The translations under genes and the position numbers were made by a program. This document shows positions 7,182-9,447 of a stretch of DNA of 9,447 nt, piece after piece. The stretch lies in the NCBI GenBank assembly GCA_015228695.1, contig JADGDA010000085.1, positions 1 to 9,447 on the forward strand, in the 5' to 3' direction. Within the stretch, counting starts at the first letter, position 1; every line of letters begins with the position of its first letter. A model generated the notes under the pieces. It saw only the letters and a program-made list of their open reading frames with translations. It did no database searches and had not been told where the DNA came from. The stretch is from Alphaproteobacteria bacterium. Lineage in GTDB: Bacteria; Pseudomonadota; Alphaproteobacteria; Rhodospirillales; Rhodospirillaceae.

Positions 7182-7449
7182 GATATCGCGCCAGTTGACG
7201 GACGAAGACTTCGACCGCGCCGAGGACCATGTCCGCCGGAACGCCGTAGCGGGTGGACAGGGCCGACACCGTTTCGTCGATGTCGGCGGTGCGGCGCAGG
7301 TGCTCCAGGGTGGCGAGACCGGTGCGGTTGATGGTGAAACTCTGCCCCGAACGGGGGTCGAAGGCAAACCCGGTGGAACTGACGGCCAGGGACTGCAACC
7401 GCTGCCGCTCGATCAGATCCCTCAAAAAAGCCTGCGGATCGGAAGCCAT
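7174..7449 (-). CDS. PqqD-family protein (putative peptide-binding chaperone), 91 aa
   Basis: The protein matches the PqqD fold in pattern: a strand with FDPRSGQSFTINRTG (residues 30-44), then a helix EHLRRTADIDETVSALSTRYGV, then AVEVFVRQLARYLV at the end. This resembles the family layout of aspartate-rich turn, LNxxG, helical repeat and fxxxLxxxglV. PqqD proteins bind precursor peptides and present them to modifying enzymes (established for PqqD and for RiPP recognition elements). I chose the ATG at 7449, which follows AAAAGGGCGGAGCG; upstream residues of the longer open frame are unlike the family. It is the first gene of the three-gene operon, and its TGA lies inside the ATP-grasp start region. 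No separate precursor peptide gene is evident next to it. It could instead be a PqqD homologue of kinase-linked clusters, but no kinase gene is visible here. Confidence 0.75.
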   Translation of the reverse strand: MASDPQAFLRDLIERQRLQSLAVSSTGFAFDPRSGQSFTINRTGLATLEHLRRTADIDETVSALSTRYGVPADMVLGAVEVFVRQLARYLV

Positions 7450-7488
7450 CGCTCCGCCCTTTTCCAATGCCGGCGCGGTTGTTTGGGT

Positions 7489-7513
7489 TCGCGACAAAAC
7501 CCCTTGATCGCGA
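7489..7513. repeat. Pair of TCGCGA palindromes 19 bp apart
   Basis: TCGCGA occurs at 7489-7494 and again at 7508-7513, just downstream of the predicted minus-strand -10 box. The 19-base spacing is close to two helical turns, so a dimeric regulator could bind both. Chance is possible in GC-rich DNA. Confidence 0.3.
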
Positions 7514-7519
7514 GGGGGC

Positions 7520-7547
7520 ATTGTGTCCACTTTGGCCCGATTTTCAA
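7520..7547 (-). promoter_or_regulatory. Candidate sigma-70-type promoter of the PqqD/ATP-grasp/PLP operon
   Basis: On the minus strand TTGAAA (plus 7542-7547, five of six to the -35 consensus) is followed after 16 bases by CACAAT (plus 7520-7525, four of six to the -10 consensus). Transcription would start near 7513 and leave a leader of about 60 bases before the ATG at 7449. Confidence 0.42.
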
Positions 7548-7630
7548 CACGATTCTCGTGAGACTCCTGTAAGCTGCCGCCGAAATACGGGCAAAGGGTT
7601 ACGGCCACCGGCCGTGATATGGGAACCGAC

Positions 7631-9373
7631 ATGGAAGACCGTATCTCCGGCGTGCGCCGGTTCGTTCACGATCTCGTCCATGGATACGGTTCCTTTCTCT
7701 TTTTTACCCGTCCATCGGCCAATTTGCTGTTGGTCGCCTGCACGATGCTACAGCCCTGGGTCGGGCTTCTCGGACTTCTCGGGGGGATGTCCACCCTGCT
7801 CTGGCGGCGCTGGCTGGCCCTGTCCACGGTGGCCGGCGGGCTTGAGGTGGTCAACGGGGTGTTCTCCGGTCTGGTGATCGGACTCCTCTTCGCGCCGTCC
7901 TGGCGGACGGTGGCGCTCGGGCTGTGCGCGGGGCCCCTGGCCGTGCTGGTGTCGGCGTGGCTCGGCGACGTGTTGAGGCGGCAGGGTCTGCCGCTGCTGT
8001 CGGGCTCCTTCGTCATCGTCGGCGGCGGGCTGATGGCGGTTGGGCGCGCCATGGGGTTGCCGTTCGCGCTTTCCTCCCCGCCGACGCCCGTGGGCTGGCT
8101 CCCGGCTCCGGTCCATGACGTCGTACAGGCCATGGGGGGCATCTATCTGACCCGCACCCTTACCGGGGGCCTCCTGGTGCTGGCGGCCTTGATGCTGTCG
8201 TCGCGGACGCTGGTGCTGCTGGCCGTCCTGGCGGGCGCCCTGGCGGAGGTCCTTCTGTGGGGGCTGGGGATTCCCGCCTCCGGCCTGTCGGGCAACTCCG
8301 CCATTTCCGCCGCCATGATGGCCGCGATCATGACCGGGGGCCTGTTCGCCCTGCCGAGCGGGCGCGCCACCCTCGTCGCCCTGTTCGCCGCCGCCTGCGC
8401 CACCCTGGTTTCCGTCTCGCTGTTCAACGTCCTGTGGTTCATGGCGTTGCCGCCGCTGGCGTTGCCCTATCTGGTGACCACCTGGCTGGTGATGCTGACG
8501 TTGAGGGGGGAGCGGGGGCGGACGTGGGCGCGCCATTGGCGGCCCGCAGGGTTGCCCGAGCGCACCCTGGACGCCCGCCGCCAAGCCGACGCCCGTGGTC
8601 TGTCCCCCCACAGCATCGCCCTCCGGGCGCCGTTCCTCGGGCGTTGGGACCTGTATCAGGGGTTCGAGGGGCGGCACACCCACCGGCGGCCCTGGCAGCA
8701 TGCCCTGGACTTTCACCGTCTGATCGACGGCAAGGCCCATCGTGGCGACGGCAAGCGCAGCGAGGATTTCTTCTGCTTCGGTCTGCCGGTGCGTTCCCCG
8801 GTCTGGGGGCAGGTCGTGGCCTGCCGCGACGACATGCCGGATAACGCGCCCGGCGAAGTCGATCTGGCCCGGAACTGGGGGAATCACGTTCTGATCGCCA
8901 TCGGCGGGGACGACTACGTCCTGCTCGCGCACCTTCAGCAGGGCAGTCTTTCCGTCGTTCTCGGCGAGGGCGTCGCGCCCGGCCGGCAGGTCGGCCGGTG
9001 CGGCAATTCCGGGCGCTCGCCCCAACCCCATATCCACCTTCACGTCCAAACCGGTTTCGCCCTGGGCAGTCCGACCCGGCCGTTTCACCTGAGCGGCGTC
9101 TGCGTTCAGGAGGAGGGCCGGGTCCGGTTCCTGCTGGACGCCATTCCGAAGGAGGGTGACAGGATCGAGACCCCCACCGTCGGCGCCGCCTTGGAGCGGG
9201 GGCTGCATTGGCCGGTGGGAACCCGTCTGACCTACGCGGTCGCCCTGTCGGGAGGCCCGGTGGAGGAGCGGGTTCTGGAAACCGGACTGACCCCGGCCAA
9301 TCTGTTCACCCTGTTCACGGAGCGGGGCGCGGGGACGATGCTGGCGGAAACCTTGCATATGGAAAAGTGCTAG
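7631..9373 (+). CDS. Urea-transporter-like membrane domain fused to M23 (LytM-like) peptidase
   Basis: The first 300 or so residues (numbered here from the alternative ATG at 7619) are strongly hydrophobic and fit the duplicated urea transporter family: VVNGVFSGLVIGLLF and LPLLSGSFVIV in one half, then SGLSGNSAISAAMM and LPPLALPYLVTTWLV in the other. An arginine-rich linker (about 297-326) leads to an M23 peptidase domain. That domain has WQHALDF (359-365), NWGNHVLI (419-426), LLAHL with His438, VGRCGNSGRSPQPHIHLH (458-475) and the HxH zinc motif at 471-473. M23 enzymes usually cut peptidoglycan cross-bridges. The last 90 residues, from about 495, are not assigned. I prefer the ATG at 7631 because GGGA lies six bases upstream; the ATG at 7619 has none. 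The fold assignments are good; actual urea transport is unproven. It diverges from the PqqD operon and may share its regulation. Confidence 0.85.
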   Translation: MEDRISGVRRFVHDLVHGYGSFLFFTRPSANLLLVACTMLQPWVGLLGLLGGMSTLLWRRWLALSTVAGGLEVVNGVFSGLVIGLLFAPSWRTVALGLCAGPLAVLVSAWLGDVLRRQGLPLLSGSFVIVGGGLMAVGRAMGLPFALSSPPTPVGWLPAPVHDVVQAMGGIYLTRTLTGGLLVLAALMLSSRTLVLLAVLAGALAEVLLWGLGIPASGLSGNSAISAAMMAAIMTGGLFALPSGRATLVALFAAACATLVSVSLFNVLWFMALPPLALPYLVTTWLVMLTLRGERGRTWARHWRPAGLPERTLDARRQADARGLSPHSIALRAPFLGRWDLYQGFEGRHTHRRPWQHALDFHRLIDGKAHRGDGKRSEDFFCFGLPVRSPVWGQVVACRDDMPDNAPGEVDLARNWGNHVLIAIGGDDYVLLAHLQQGSLSVVLGEGVAPGRQVGRCGNSGRSPQPHIHLHVQTGFALGSPTRPFHLSGVCVQEEGRVRFLLDAIPKEGDRIETPTVGAALERGLHWPVGTRLTYAVALSGGPVEERVLETGLTPANLFTLFTERGAGTMLAETLHMEKC

Positions 9374-9394
9374 GAATATGGGGAGCAGATACGA

Positions 9395-9410
9395 ATACTG
9401 TTAACGGTAT
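9395..9410. promoter_or_regulatory. Near-palindrome downstream of the transporter-peptidase gene
   Basis: ATACTGTTAACGGTAT matches its own reverse complement at 14 of 16 positions, centred on GTTAAC. It lies 22 bases past the stop in AT-rich DNA and could be an operator for a gene to the right. It has no T-run and is not a convincing terminator. Confidence 0.25.
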
Positions 9411-9420
9411 ACAAGTTCTT

Positions 9421-9447
9421 ATGGCAGGTGGAAATACATTTGTTGGC
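9421..9447 (+). CDS. Possible start of a further gene (nine codons, runs off the edge)
   Basis: An ATG at 9421 opens a frame reading MAGGNTFVG to the end of the window. No Shine-Dalgarno sequence precedes it. The local base composition is clearly AT-richer than the preceding gene. Nine residues are too few to assign a family, and this may be chance. Confidence 0.2.

Larger units (their letters stand above)
7450..7630. promoter_or_regulatory. Divergent intergenic region between the PqqD operon and the transporter-peptidase gene
   Basis: The 181 bases hold no gene I can support. The region carries the outward-facing starts of both transcription units, a plausible minus-strand promoter at 7520-7547, two TCGCGA palindromes, and a five-base-pair hairpin (CCCCT at 7500-7504 with AGGGG at 7513-7517). 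For the plus-strand gene I see no convincing -35/-10 pair. Sharing one control region suggests the two units may be coregulated. Confidence 0.5.

Noticed and set aside
4687..7331. Long plus-strand open frames opposite the PLP and ATP-grasp genes, and a second 472-codon minus frame at 4715-6133
   Set aside because: The translations are low-complexity Arg/Pro/Gly-rich text; the real frames carry complete enzyme motifs.
7748..9358. 536-codon minus-strand open frame
   Set aside because: It lies antisense to the transporter-peptidase gene and is dominated by Gln, Gly, Arg and Pro, as expected from reading GC-rich membrane codons backwards.
1..9447. tRNA, rRNA, CRISPR arrays and insertion sequences
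   Set aside because: I saw no regularly spaced repeats, no cloverleaf-like segments and no transposase motifs.

Overview
The window looks like a chromosomal segment of a high-GC alphaproteobacterium, probably Rhodospirillales-like (Magnetospirillum or Rhodospirillum relatives). This assignment is inferred from high G+C, tight gene packing and the style of MetH and MetF; no rRNA or other marker is present to confirm it. Seven genes lie on the minus strand between position 1 and about 7449. One large gene lies on the plus strand from 7631 to 9373. The last 74 bases are AT-richer and may hold the start of a further gene.

Left part (1-2476): the one-carbon/methionine pair. metF (5,10-methylenetetrahydrofolate reductase) is followed by metH (cobalamin-dependent methionine synthase), whose start overlaps the metF stop in an ATGA. 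MetF makes 5-methyl-THF and MetH uses it to methylate homocysteine. metH runs off the left edge after 514 codons, so only its homocysteine domain and most of its pterin domain are visible.

Middle part (2477-4710): an AIPR-family gene (abortive infection phage resistance) of visibly lower G+C sits behind a 21-bp inverted repeat. Upstream of it is a small gene for an 87-aa exported protein with a clear Sec signal peptide and no recognised family. The AIPR gene looks like acquired cargo between housekeeping genes.

Right part (4711-9373): a compact minus-strand operon, in order of transcription, encodes a PqqD-family protein (a peptide-binding fold), an ATP-grasp ligase and a fold-type III PLP enzyme of the diaminopimelate/ornithine decarboxylase superfamily. 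Diverging from it across a 181-bp intergenic region is a gene for a fusion of a urea-transporter-like membrane domain to an M23 (LytM-like) peptidase domain. A PqqD-type peptide binder beside an ATP-grasp ligase suggests ligation chemistry on a peptide or amino acid. The decarboxylase would supply or trim an amine or amino acid. The membrane-M23 fusion points to transport or peptidase action. The product is unknown, and this is the most likely place for an undescribed system in the window.
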